A stretch of DNA of 29,859 nt from Streptomyces caelestis (GCF_001279005.1 NZ_LGCN01000244.1:1-29859); one strand, 5' to 3'. Counted from the first letter of the stretch, positions 1-6,983 are shown. Numbers and translations: made by a program. The notes: generated by a model not told the origin, from the sequence alone.

Positions 1-1
1 G

Positions 2-1663
2 CGCCCCACCGTCCCCCCGCGCCCCGCGCACCCGCCGAAACCGGCCGGGCCCGGCACGGAGGAACGGCGGGGCCCGGACGACGCGGCCCGCCCCGCGACC
101 CCGGAGACCGGCGTCCCCCGGGGCCGCGCCTCCGGCGGCTTTGGCCCCTTCCCCCCCCGCGAACCGGTTCCCGCGGACGCCGACGGCCCCCGCGGGGAGA
201 CCTCGCGCGGTACGGGCGCGTTCGAGCCGCGCGAGCCCGCCCGTACGGACGCCGACGGCGCGGGCGTGCCGCGTGGGCGCACCTCCGGTGGATCCGGCGC
301 GTTCGGGATCCGCGAGCCCGCGCGTCCGTCGGCCGGGGACGCCGGGCCGGACGGTGACGGTGCGGGCGGTCCTTCGGCGCCCCGGCCGCGTTTCCCGGGC
401 TTCGGCGAGGGCGCCTCCGCAGGTACGGCCCCCGCCGCGCCCCCGCCTCCGCGGGCCTCCGCCCGCTTCCCCGACACGCCGCCGACCGCGGGCCGGGGCA
501 CGCGGTCACCGGGCGGCTCACCCTCCGTACCGGCGCAGCCCACCCACCGGCCCACCACCGCACGCGGCACGGGCGCCCCTCCCGAAGCCGGGACGGAGAC
601 CACCACCCGGTTGCGCGCCGTGCCGCCCGTGCGGCCGGACACGGACGGACCGCGCCGTCCGGTCACACCGTCCTCCGCACGCCCGGGCGCCGGCGGTGCG
701 CCCCGTGCCGGGACGGACCCGGCGTACGCGCCGCCCCGCCCCGCGTGGCGGCCCGGCGCCGGCGACCCCGCCCCGGACGCCCCCGACCCCGCTCTCTCCT
801 GGAGCGCTCCCCCGGCGCCGGGCGGTACACCCGGAGCGGGGCGGCCCCTGGTGTCGTTCGGGGAGCCGGAGGGGTACGACGAGGGCGCGCGGCCCCGGCC
901 GCTCGGCCGGCGGGGACGGTCGCGGACCGTCGCGGCCGCCGCCTGTCTCGTCCTCGGGACGGGGCTCGTCGGCGGAGCCGTCACCGGAAGCCGGCTCGCC
1001 GGCGACTCCGACGCGCCCGGCGCCCCGCACGGCTTCGCCGCCGTCCAGGCCATGTGGCACAACGTCCCGGTCGACCAGCTGTTCCCGCCCACCGTGCAGG
1101 GCGAGGGCGCCGGTCCCGGCGGCGCCGACCGGACCTGGACCCGTATCGCCGTGGCCCCGGACAGCGGCTGCGAGGACGCCTTCGACGCCCTGCTGCGCAA
1201 GGTCCTCGCCCCCGTCGGCTGCGAGCGCCTGCTGCGCGCCACCTACACCGACGCCACCCGGAGCCACGTCACCACCGTCGGCCTGCTGTTCACCGAGGCC
1301 GACGCCGCCGCCATGACCTCCCTCGCCCGCCGTTTCGACGCCGAACGCCTGGACCGCCGCACCGATCTGATGCCCCTGCCGTACGCGGCGAAGGGCACCG
1401 CCGCCGCGGGGTTCGGCGCCGGACAGCGCGCCACCTGGACGATCTCCGTCCTCACGGACGCCCCCGCCGTCGTCTACGCCGTCACCGGCTGGGCCGACGG
1501 ACGCACCGTCGACACCCCGCAGCCCGCCGAGGACGCCATGGAGTCCGGAGCCGTCACCGCCCCCGCCCAGGCAGGTCTCGGCCACGAGGCCCAGGGCCTC
1601 GCCGACCGCGTCGAACGCGGCCTGCGCAAGAGGGCCGACGCCGTCACGGAGCGGCCGTCATGA
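2..1663 (+). CDS. Membrane-anchored protein with disordered Pro/Arg-rich N-terminus (5' end cut by window)
   Basis: The frame is open from the first complete codon, so the start lies outside the window. A GTG at 266 is only an internal codon, since the same repeat pattern runs across it. The visible part has about 300 residues rich in Pro, Arg, Gly and Ala, expected to be disordered and cytoplasmic. One membrane segment follows (about 925-1005, residues such as AAAACLVLGTGLVGGAV after an Arg-rich stretch). The C-terminal extracytoplasmic domain of about 215 residues has two cysteines (GCEDAF and VGCERL) that could form a disulfide. The stop overlaps the start of the mycosin gene (ATGA), so the two are translationally coupled and probably act together at the membrane. 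I do not recognise the C-terminal domain. A partner or substrate of the protease is an inference from position only. Confidence 0.75.
   Translation, partial: RPTVPPRPAHPPKPAGPGTEERRGPDDAARPATPETGVPRGRASGGFGPFPPREPVPADADGPRGETSRGTGAFEPREPARTDADGAGVPRGRTSGGSGAFGIREPARPSAGDAGPDGDGAGGPSAPRPRFPGFGEGASAGTAPAAPPPPRASARFPDTPPTAGRGTRSPGGSPSVPAQPTHRPTTARGTGAPPEAGTETTTRLRAVPPVRPDTDGPRRPVTPSSARPGAGGAPRAGTDPAYAPPRPAWRPGAGDPAPDAPDPALSWSAPPAPGGTPGAGRPLVSFGEPEGYDEGARPRPLGRRGRSRTVAAAACLVLGTGLVGGAVTGSRLAGDSDAPGAPHGFAAVQAMWHNVPVDQLFPPTVQGEGAGPGGADRTWTRIAVAPDSGCEDAFDALLRKVLAPVGCERLLRATYTDATRSHVTTVGLLFTEADAAAMTSLARRFDAERLDRRTDLMPLPYAAKGTAAAGFGAGQRATWTISVLTDAPAVVYAVTGWADGRTVDTPQPAEDAMESGAVTAPAQAGLGHEAQGLADRVERGLRKRADAVTERPS
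113..346 (+). repeat. Imperfect tandem protein repeat within the first gene
   Basis: Three consecutive copies of a degenerate unit of 24-27 codons lie in the disordered region. Each has a small/Gly run, a Phe, then a conserved (R)EP triplet and an Asp/Ala/Gly-rich tail. The core readings are GFGPFPPREPVPADADG, GTGAFEPREPARTDADG and GSGAFGIREPARPSAGD. The Phe of the core recurs 24 and then 27 codons apart. The units match at protein level and only loosely at DNA level. Confidence 0.6.
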
Positions 1664-2844
1664 GGACCGTCACCGGACGGCGCCCCGCCGCGGCGGCACT
1701 CGGCGGCCTCCTCGCCACCGCCCTCGTGCTCGTCCCCGCCACCGCCGCGCACGCCGACGGCATCCGCGCCCGGCAGTGGTCCCTGGAGGCCATGCACACC
1801 GAGGAGGCGTGGCGGACCACGAAGGGCGCGGGCGTCACCGTCGCCGTCCTGGACACCGGCGTCGAGGCCGACCACCCCGACCTCGACGGCAACGTCCTCA
1901 CCGGCAAGGACCTCGTCGGCTTCGGCGCGAGCGAGGGCGACCGCGCCTGGGCCCGCCACGGCACCGCCATGGCCGGGATCATCGCCGGCCACGGACACGG
2001 CCCCGGCAACGCCGACGGCGTCATGGGCATCGCGCCCGAGGCGAAGATCCTCCCCGTCCGCGTGATCCTGGAGGACGGCGACCCCTCCCGCGCCGAGGCC
2101 CGCAAGAGCCGCGGCAACGCCCTCGCCGAGGGCATCCGCTGGGCCGCCGACCACGGCGCCGACGTCATCAACCTCTCCCTCGGCGACGACTCCGCCTCCG
2201 CGCACCCCGAACCCGGCGAGGACCAGGCCATCCAGTACGCCCTGGGCAAGGGCGTCACCGTCGTCGCCTCCGCCGGGAACGGCGGCGAGAAGGGCGACCA
2301 CGTCTCCTACCCGGCCGCCTATCCGGGCGTCATCGCCGCCACCGCCGTCGACCGCTACGGCACCCGCGCCCCGTTCTCCACCCGCCGCTGGTACGCCACG
2401 GTCAGCGCCCCCGGCGTCGACGTGATCATCGCCGACCCCGACCACAAGTACTACGAGGGCTGGGGCACCAGCGCCGCCGCCGCGTTCGTCTCCGGGGCCG
2501 CCGCCCTGGTCAGGGCGGCCCACCCGGACCTGGCCCCGGCCCAGATCAAGCGGCTCCTGGAGGACACCGCCCGCAACGCCCCCGCCGACGGCCGCGACGA
2601 CTCCCGCGGCTTCGGCTTCATCGACCCGGCCGCCGCGATCGAGGCCGCGTCCCGGATGGAGCCGGAGGGCCTGGAGTCGGCGGCGTACGGCGAGAAGTAC
2701 TTCGGCCCCGGCCCGGACACCGCAGGCTCCGACGACGACACCGTCGACTGGGCGGCCCCCCTGGCGGGCGGCGCCGGCGGTGTGCTGCTGGTCGCCGCGC
2801 TGGTCCTGTGGCGCGGTCGCCGCACCCGCTACGACGCGGACTGA
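1660..2844 (+). CDS. Mycosin-like S8 subtilisin-family serine protease, membrane-anchored
   Basis: This is a 394-residue subtilase. The order is an N-terminal signal peptide with Arg-rich start and a likely signal peptidase site at AHA-D (about residue 32), then the catalytic domain. The triad is Asp65 (VLDTGVEADHPDLDG), His100 (RHGTAMAGIIAG) and Ser271 (GTSAAAAFVSGAAAL), with oxyanion Asn207 (ASAGNGG). A C-terminal hydrophobic helix (about 365-383, GGAGGVLLVAALVLW) precedes a basic tail. Signal peptide, catalytic domain, then a single C-terminal anchor is the mycosin (MycP) layout of actinobacterial type VII secretion, so the active site should face outside. The ATG overlaps the upstream stop (ATGA). 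No ecc genes are visible nearby, so its system and substrate are unknown. A general secreted subtilase is the alternative. Confidence 0.88.
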   Translation: MRTVTGRRPAAAALGGLLATALVLVPATAAHADGIRARQWSLEAMHTEEAWRTTKGAGVTVAVLDTGVEADHPDLDGNVLTGKDLVGFGASEGDRAWARHGTAMAGIIAGHGHGPGNADGVMGIAPEAKILPVRVILEDGDPSRAEARKSRGNALAEGIRWAADHGADVINLSLGDDSASAHPEPGEDQAIQYALGKGVTVVASAGNGGEKGDHVSYPAAYPGVIAATAVDRYGTRAPFSTRRWYATVSAPGVDVIIADPDHKYYEGWGTSAAAAFVSGAAALVRAAHPDLAPAQIKRLLEDTARNAPADGRDDSRGFGFIDPAAAIEAASRMEPEGLESAAYGEKYFGPGPDTAGSDDDTVDWAAPLAGGAGGVLLVAALVLWRGRRTRYDAD

Positions 2845-3809
2845 GCCCCGGCCGCGTCGTCCGCGGCGTTCCCGGTGAACACGGACACCGCCGCCCGCGC
2901 CGCGGCCTCGGTCAGCGCGATCCCCTCCTCCTGGGTCGCGCTGCCCCGCGACAGCGCCGCCACCAGGTAGTCGTGGCCGCCGGCCGTCACCCGCCCGATG
3001 CTGTTGATCACCCACAGCCCGGTGGTGCTGCGCCGCAGCCAGCCGTTCTTCAACGCCCACGCCGCACCGTCGGCCGCCGCCGACACGCCCCACCGCTGTC
3101 CCGCGGCGATCCGCTCCATCAGCTCCCGCACATACGCCCGCGAGGCCTCGCCCAGCTCCGTGTCCGCCGTGCCGAACACCTGCCGCAGCAATGCGATCTG
3201 GTCGGTGGCCGTGGTCTGCGTCAGCCCCCACAGCGGGCCGTCCCCGCCAGCCGTCCGCGTCAGCCCGAACCGCTCGTTCGCGGCGTCGAGCCCGTCCGCC
3301 GTCCCGATCGCCCGCCACAGCGCCGACGTGGAGTCGTTGTCACTGTTCTCGATCATGGCGGCGGCGTACGTCTTCTCCTCGGCGGTCAGCGTCCGCCCCG
3401 CGTCCTGCGCCCGGAGCAGCAGCGCCGCCAGGATGTCGACCTTGACGATGCTCGCCGTGTCGAAAACGCCCCCTCCGTACGAGGCGGCCTCCCCGGAGTC
3501 CGGGTCGAACACCGCCACCGACACCTCGGCGCCGTCCGCCACGCCCACCGACCCCATGGCCGCCGCCAGCAGTGCGTCCCGGTCCACCGCCGCCTCCGTC
3601 GCGCTCTCCACCGTTTCCTCCCCGTCGGCCGCCCGCGAGGCCGACGAGGATACGGGCTCCGCCCGCGGGTGCGCCCACGAGGTCATGTACATCGTCCCCG
3701 CCACCGTGCCGCACCCGACGGTGAGGAAGGCGAGGGCGAGGGAGAACAGGGCACGACGCCGGGGACGGCGGGCACGACGGCGCCGCCGCGGTCTGCTGGA
3801 GGAGTCCAT
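2829..3809 (-). CDS. Class A beta-lactamase-fold serine hydrolase, signal-anchored
   Basis: The protein has 326 residues from the ATG at 3809. A GTG at 3842 would add 11 residues, and neither start has a clear ribosome site. The N-terminus is extremely Arg-rich followed by a hydrophobic helix (ALFSLALAFLTVGCGTVAGTM), so it is either a signal anchor or a lipoprotein-like export signal (TVGC). The domain carries the active-site triads of penicillin-recognising enzymes: SIVK (Ser120, Lys123), SDN (156-158) and KNG (254-256) in place of the usual KTG/KSG. Family members include class A beta-lactamases and many actinobacterial hydrolases of unknown substrate. The SDN and SxxK support catalysis, but true beta-lactamase activity cannot be told from sequence. 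The 3' end overlaps the convergent mycosin gene by 16 bp. Confidence 0.85.
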   Translation of the reverse strand: MDSSSRPRRRRRARRPRRRALFSLALAFLTVGCGTVAGTMYMTSWAHPRAEPVSSSASRAADGEETVESATEAAVDRDALLAAAMGSVGVADGAEVSVAVFDPDSGEAASYGGGVFDTASIVKVDILAALLLRAQDAGRTLTAEEKTYAAAMIENSDNDSTSALWRAIGTADGLDAANERFGLTRTAGGDGPLWGLTQTTATDQIALLRQVFGTADTELGEASRAYVRELMERIAAGQRWGVSAAADGAAWALKNGWLRRSTTGLWVINSIGRVTAGGHDYLVAALSRGSATQEEGIALTEAAARAAVSVFTGNAADDAAGAQSAS

Positions 3810-3912
3810 GGCCGCGATGGTCGGGGCGGTGGCTGTGCGCACCGTTGGACGGAGCTGAGATCCGGCTCGGATCCCGGTGAGAGGCCGGTGAGGAACGCCC
3901 TCCGTCCCCCGC

Positions 3913-3918
3913 TAGGCT
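3913..3918 (+). promoter_or_regulatory. -10 element of a leaderless promoter for the SseB-domain gene
   Basis: TAGGCT fits a HrdB-type -10 hexamer. It ends 8 nt before the GTG at 3927, so transcription would begin at or next to the start codon. No Shine-Dalgarno sequence precedes this GTG. No convincing -35 is seen. Confidence 0.45.
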
Positions 3919-3926
3919 CGGTGACC

Positions 3927-4706
3927 GTGGCGAACAAGAACATTCCCGACTCCCCGTTCCGCGACGACGACGGCTCCGCCGACCCCCGGCTGAGCGCCGC
4001 GCTCGCCGCCTGGGCCGAGGACGGCAACGCCGTCGGCCCCGTCCTGGAGGCGCTCAAGGGCGCCCGGCTGCTCGTCCCCGTCGTGGCCCTGCTCGGCGAG
4101 GCGGAGGAGGGCGACGAGGAGGGGCGCGAAGCTCCGGGGAAGGGCGGTGGCGGGAGACGGGGGGGCGGCTTGCGCCGCGAGAAGACCAGCGACATGGCCG
4201 TACCGACCCTGAAGGCGGGCGGTCGCACCGCCCTGCCCGCCTTCACGTCCACCGAGTCGCTCGCCCGCTGGGACCCGGCGGCCCGCCCCGTCGCCGTACC
4301 GCTGCACCAGGCGCTGCGGGCCGCCGCGCACGAGAAGGCGGACACGGTCGTCCTGGACATGTCCGGCCCCGTGCCCTTCGAGCTGACCGGTCCCACGCTG
4401 CTCGCCCTCGCCGAGGGCCGCACCAGCACCGACCCGCTGGCCGACCCGGCCGTGGCCCGGGCCGTCCGGGCCGTCGTCGCCGCGGAGCCCGCCGTGCTGC
4501 GGGCCCACCTCGGGCCCGGGGAGGCCGACGGCACCCTCGCCCTGGTCCTCGACCCGGACGCCTCCGTCGCCGAGGCCGTCCGCGCCGTGGCCCGGCGGCT
4601 CGCCGCCGACGAGACACTGAGGGCCCGCCTGGTGCGCGGCCTCGACCTGGCAGTCCTGCCGGCCGGGACCACGCCTTTGGGCGAGCCCCTGTACGTACGT
4701 CCCTGA
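3927..4706 (+). CDS. SseB-family protein
   Basis: The protein has 259 residues from the GTG at 3927 (VANKNIPDSPF); a second in-frame GTG lies 6 bp upstream at 3921. The layout fits the SseB N-terminal-type domain: an opening LSAALAAWAEDGNAVGPVLEAL helix, a LLVPVVALLGE strand, a TALPAFTSTESLARW segment, a hydrophobic VVLDMSGPVPFEL strand and a C-terminal alpha/beta lobe. Residues 58-86 form an acidic then Gly/Arg-rich insertion in the middle of the domain, probably a flexible loop. The function of SseB in actinobacteria is not established; in enterobacteria the name denotes rhodanese/sulfur-related or serine-sensitivity genes, which should not be carried over. It is convergent with the next gene, with 4 bp between the stops. 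The placement beside infC matches other Streptomyces as I recall. Confidence 0.8.
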   Translation: MANKNIPDSPFRDDDGSADPRLSAALAAWAEDGNAVGPVLEALKGARLLVPVVALLGEAEEGDEEGREAPGKGGGGRRGGGLRREKTSDMAVPTLKAGGRTALPAFTSTESLARWDPAARPVAVPLHQALRAAAHEKADTVVLDMSGPVPFELTGPTLLALAEGRTSTDPLADPAVARAVRAVVAAEPAVLRAHLGPGEADGTLALVLDPDASVAEAVRAVARRLAADETLRARLVRGLDLAVLPAGTTPLGEPLYVRP

Positions 4707-4710
4707 CGTC

Positions 4711-5088
4711 CTAGCCGTAGAGCGGCCCGGTGTACTTCTCGCCCGGGCCCTGGCCGGGCTCGTCCGGGACCAGGGAGGCCTCGCGGAACGCCAGCTGCAG
4801 CGACTTCAGACCGTCGCGCAGCGGTGCCGCGTGGAACGAGCTGATCTCCGTCGTGGAGGCGTCCAGCAGACCGGCCAGCGCGTGCACCAGCTTGCGGGCC
4901 TCGTCCAGGTCCTTGAACGTGTCGCCCTCCTCGGTCAGACCGAGCTTCACGGCGGCGGCGCTCATCAGATTGACGGCGACCGTCACGATCACCTCGACGG
5001 CCGGGACCTCGGCGATGTCACGGGCCATGGCGTCGAAGTCGGGGTTGCCGGAGGTCTCGGGGGTGTCCGAGGGGGAGGTGTCACTCAT
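4711..5088 (-). CDS. DUF1844-domain protein
   Basis: This is a small acidic protein of 125 residues. The DUF1844 core covers residues 18 to about 105 (PDFDAMARDIAEVPAVEVIVTVAVNLMSAAAVKLGLTEE in part, then an amphipathic DLDEARKLVHALAGLLDAST helix). The N-terminal 17 residues are a Ser/Thr/Pro-rich tail and the C-terminus is a short Gly/Pro tail. There is no signal peptide. The ATG at 5088 is chosen over longer frames because the conserved core starts just after it and a -10-like TATCGT lies 7 nt upstream on the minus strand, which suggests leaderless translation. The function is unknown. It diverges from the infC operon, so the roughly 95 bp between this start and the infC leader must serve both. 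Confidence 0.85.
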   Translation of the reverse strand: MSDTSPSDTPETSGNPDFDAMARDIAEVPAVEVIVTVAVNLMSAAAVKLGLTEEGDTFKDLDEARKLVHALAGLLDASTTEISSFHAAPLRDGLKSLQLAFREASLVPDEPGQGPGEKYTGPLYG

Positions 5089-5095
5089 GCCCCAC

Positions 5096-5101
5096 ACGAT
5101 A
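5096..5101 (-). promoter_or_regulatory. -10 element of the DUF1844 gene, probably leaderless
   Basis: On the minus strand TATCGT is followed by 7 nt and the ATG at 5088, with no Shine-Dalgarno sequence. No clear -35 was found at 16-19 bp. Confidence 0.4.
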
Positions 5102-5148
5102 GGCGCAGCGGAACGCCCTCCTGACGGCAGGAGGCGGGAGACGGCCGG

Positions 5149-5178
5149 TTGGTGCGCCTCACCGGGAGCTGCTAACCT
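5149..5178 (+). promoter_or_regulatory. Candidate promoter of the infC-rpmI-rplT operon
   Basis: TTGGTG (5149-5154), an 18-bp spacer and TAACCT (5173-5178) resemble a vegetative HrdB promoter. A start near 5185 would give a 5' leader of about 300 nt before infC. This is read from sequence only. Confidence 0.5.
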
Positions 5179-5185
5179 TGTGTAA

Positions 5186-5483
5186 CGACCGGTCGGACCC
5201 GTATGTCTCACGGCACGCGAGCCCGGCCCACAAGTGGAGGCTCCGAACTCCCACCTGGCCGCCCTCCGGGCGGCGGGTCACCGGTTAGGCGGTCCCGTCC
5301 CCGAGGCGGCGATCCGCCCGATGACGCGCCCCGCGGTCCCCGTGGCGGTGCTCCGGTAGTGCGAGGAGCCCCGTCTGTGATCGTCCGGGGCATTTTCTTT
5401 GCTTCGGCGCGGTTAGGTCTAACGAATACAGACGTTACGCGGCTGTCCGCCAGACCGTCGCGTGGTGCTACCGAGGAGGATCC
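5186..5483 (+). promoter_or_regulatory. Structured 5' leader of infC
   Basis: About 300 nt without a supported gene precede infC. Visible elements in order are a hairpin GCCGCCC-TCC-GGGCGGC (5258-5274), a hairpin GGCGG-CGAT-CCGCC (5305-5318), a spare GCCCCG copy (5328-5333), the terminator-like hairpin at 5368-5400, a 12-bp inverted repeat GTTAGGTCTAAC (5412-5423) and the Shine-Dalgarno GAGGAGG (5473-5479). Leaders of infC-rpmI-rplT operons in other phyla mediate feedback by ribosomal protein L20 or IF3. Whether this one does is inference. Confidence 0.55.
5368..5400 (+). terminator. Intrinsic terminator or attenuator in the infC leader
   Basis: The stem GCCCCG (5368-5373) pairs with CGGGGC (5386-5391) across a 12-nt loop and is followed by ATTTTCTTT. 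A T-run this clear is rare in DNA of this GC content. It lies about 84 nt upstream of the infC start and downstream of the candidate promoter. A second GCCCCG at 5328-5333 could pair with the same CGGGGC and change the fold. Confidence 0.6.
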
Positions 5484-6125
5484 ATCAGCGCCGAGCCCCG
5501 CATCAACGACCGGATTCGCGTTCCCGAGGTGCGACTTGTCGGTCCCAGTGGCGAGCAGGTCGGGATTGTCCCGCTTGCCAAGGCCCTGGAGCTTGCGCAG
5601 GAGTACGACCTCGACCTCGTCGAGGTCGCGGCGAACGCCCGTCCGCCCGTGTGCAAGCTCATGGACTACGGGAAGTTCAAGTACGAGTCGGCCATGAAGG
5701 CCCGTGAGGCGCGCAAGAACCAGGCGCACACGGTCATCAAGGAGATGAAGCTCCGGCCGAAGATCGACCCGCACGACTATGACACCAAGAAGGGTCACGT
5801 CGTCCGGTTCCTCAAGCAGGGCGACAAGGTCAAGATCACGATCATGTTCCGTGGTCGCGAGCAGTCCCGGCCGGAACTCGGCTACCGGCTGCTGCAGCGT
5901 CTCGCGGAGGACGTGGCCGACCTCGGGTTCGTGGAGTCGAACCCGAAGCAGGACGGCCGCAACATGATCATGGTTCTCGGTCCGCACAAGAAGAAGACCG
6001 AGGCGATGGCCGAGGCCCGCCAGGCGCAGGAAGCCCGCAAGGCGGAGGCGAAGGCCAATCCCGGCAAGTCGCAGAACGCCGCGGACGCCGAGGCCCAGCC
6101 GGCCGAGGAACCTGCCGAGGCGTGA
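5484..6125 (+). CDS. infC: Translation initiation factor IF-3, ATC start
   Basis: The protein has 213 residues. IF3 binds the 30S subunit, prevents premature 50S joining and checks the start codon and initiator tRNA. Conserved IF3 landmarks are [17 protein letters not shown] near the N-terminus, the [21 protein letters not shown] stretch, [16 protein letters not shown], then the C-terminal domain with [12 protein letters not shown] and [12 protein letters not shown]. An Ala/Glu/Lys-rich tail of about 35 residues is typical of actinobacteria. The start is placed at ATC (5484) because it lies 4 nt after a strong GAGGAGG site and gives the full conserved N-terminus. No in-frame ATG, GTG or TTG lies between that site and the conserved EPRINDRIR. 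Non-AUG starts are known for infC (AUU in E. coli), where IF3 discriminates against them and so limits its own synthesis. It is the first gene of the infC-rpmI-rplT operon. Confidence 0.95.
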   Translation: MSAEPRINDRIRVPEVRLVGPSGEQVGIVPLAKALELAQEYDLDLVEVAANARPPVCKLMDYGKFKYESAMKAREARKNQAHTVIKEMKLRPKIDPHDYDTKKGHVVRFLKQGDKVKITIMFRGREQSRPELGYRLLQRLAEDVADLGFVESNPKQDGRNMIMVLGPHKKKTEAMAEARQAQEARKAEAKANPGKSQNAADAEAQPAEEPAEA

Positions 6126-6131
6126 CTCCCG

Positions 6132-6145
6132 GGGGCGCGAGCCCC
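6132..6145 (+). promoter_or_regulatory. GNRA-capped hairpin between infC and rpmI
   Basis: GGGGC-GCGA-GCCCC forms a 5-bp stem with a GCGA tetraloop just after the infC stop. There is no T-run, so it is more likely an RNA structure or processing element than a terminator. Confidence 0.4.
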
Positions 6146-6179
6146 AGGAAGCAAACCGACACAAGTACGACGCTCCACC

Positions 6180-6204
6180 GTGCCCGGTTCTCATGACCGG
6201 GCAC
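6180..6204 (+). promoter_or_regulatory. 9-bp hairpin upstream of rpmI
   Basis: GTGCCCGGT (6180-6188) and ACCGGGCAC (6196-6204) pair perfectly around a 7-nt loop. The stem ends 16 nt before the rpmI Shine-Dalgarno site. Without a T-run it looks like a translational or processing element. A role in L20/L35 feedback is inference. Confidence 0.45.
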
Positions 6205-6236
6205 CGGAGCGCCACCGACGAGGAGAGAACGGCGCT

Positions 6237-6431
6237 ATGCCGAAGAACAAGTCGCACAGCGGTGCCAGCAAGCGCTTCAAGGTCACCGGCTCCGGCAAGG
6301 TGCTCCGTGAGCGCGCCGGCAAGCGCCACCTGCTCGAGCACAAGTCGTCCCGCGTGACGCGTCGCCTCACCGGCAACGCCGAGATGGCCCCGGGCGACGC
6401 CGCGAAGATCAAGAAGCTTCTCGGCAAGTGA
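6237..6431 (+). CDS. rpmI: 50S ribosomal protein L35
   Basis: The 64-residue basic protein has the L35 signature [20 protein letters not shown] followed by [16 protein letters not shown] and a C-terminal KIKKLLGK. It is a late-assembly component of the large subunit. The ATG follows a good Shine-Dalgarno AGGAGAG (6221-6227). It lies between infC and rplT, the standard order for this operon, and two hairpins lie in its upstream gap. Confidence 0.97.
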   Translation: MPKNKSHSGASKRFKVTGSGKVLRERAGKRHLLEHKSSRVTRRLTGNAEMAPGDAAKIKKLLGK

Positions 6432-6526
6432 GACCGGGCGCCCAGCGCCTGATCCACCCACACCGGGACCCAATCGTTTCCGGGCCGTGTGAGGACAACC
6501 ACGGCCCCGCTACAAGGAGTTAACAA

Positions 6527-6910
6527 GTGGCACGCGTCAAGCGGGCAGTCAACGCCCACAAGAAGCGCCGGGCGATCCTCGAGCAGGCCTCCGGCTACCG
6601 CGGTCAGCGTTCGCGCCTGTACCGCAAGGCCAAGGAGCAGGTCACCCACTCGCTGGTCTACAACTACAACGACCGCAAGAAGCGCAAGGGTGACTTCCGC
6701 CAGCTGTGGATCCAGCGCATCAACGCCGCTGCCCGCGCCAACGGCATCACGTACAACCGCTTCATCCAGGGTCTGAAGGCCGCGAACGTCGAGGTCGACC
6801 GCAAGATCCTGGCCGAGCTGGCCGTCAACGACGCCACCGCCTTCGCCGCGCTCGTCGAGGTCGCGCAGAAGGCGCTGCCGGCGGACGTGAACGCGCCCAA
6901 GGCCGCGTGA
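6527..6910 (+). CDS. rplT: 50S ribosomal protein L20
   Basis: The 127-residue basic protein starts at GTG (6527) after AAGGAG (6513-6518). The L20 landmarks are [58 protein letters not shown] and [20 protein letters not shown]20 binds 23S rRNA early in 50S assembly and in several phyla represses its own operon by binding leader or inter-cistron RNA. It is the last gene of the operon; two hairpins follow its stop. Confidence 0.97.
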   Translation: MARVKRAVNAHKKRRAILEQASGYRGQRSRLYRKAKEQVTHSLVYNYNDRKKRKGDFRQLWIQRINAAARANGITYNRFIQGLKAANVEVDRKILAELAVNDATAFAALVEVAQKALPADVNAPKAA

Positions 6911-6916
6911 GCACGG

Positions 6917-6935
6917 CGTCGGCTTGAAGCCGACG
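6917..6935 (+). terminator. First hairpin after rplT
   Basis: CGTCGGCT (6917-6924) pairs with AGCCGACG (6928-6935) around a TGA loop, 6 nt after the rplT stop. It is the first of two consecutive hairpins and has no T-run. Confidence 0.5.
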
Positions 6936-6943
6936 TGACTTTC

Positions 6944-6983
6944 CAGGACCCGCAGGCTTTGTGGCTTGCGGGTCCTGTTGTTG
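6944..6983 (+). terminator. Main terminator of infC-rpmI-rplT
   Basis: CAGGACCCGCA (6944-6954) pairs perfectly with TGCGGGTCCTG (6967-6977), 11 bp around a 12-nt loop, followed by a short T/G run. Its position right after the operon and its stability support factor-independent termination. Confidence 0.8.

Noticed and set aside
1474..3318. Minus-strand frame across the mycosin and the serine hydrolase
   Set aside because: It overlaps real genes on both sides and has a low-complexity Gly/Ala/Arg composition; the catalytic motifs are on the other frames.
1776..3926. Upstream extension of the SseB-domain frame
   Set aside because: The frame is open by GC bias only; the translation is Arg/Pro-rich, and the real protein begins at GTG 3927 after a -10 element.
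5529..6125. Start of infC at GTG 5529
   Set aside because: It would remove the conserved EPRINDRIR segment; the strong ribosome site points to ATC 5484.
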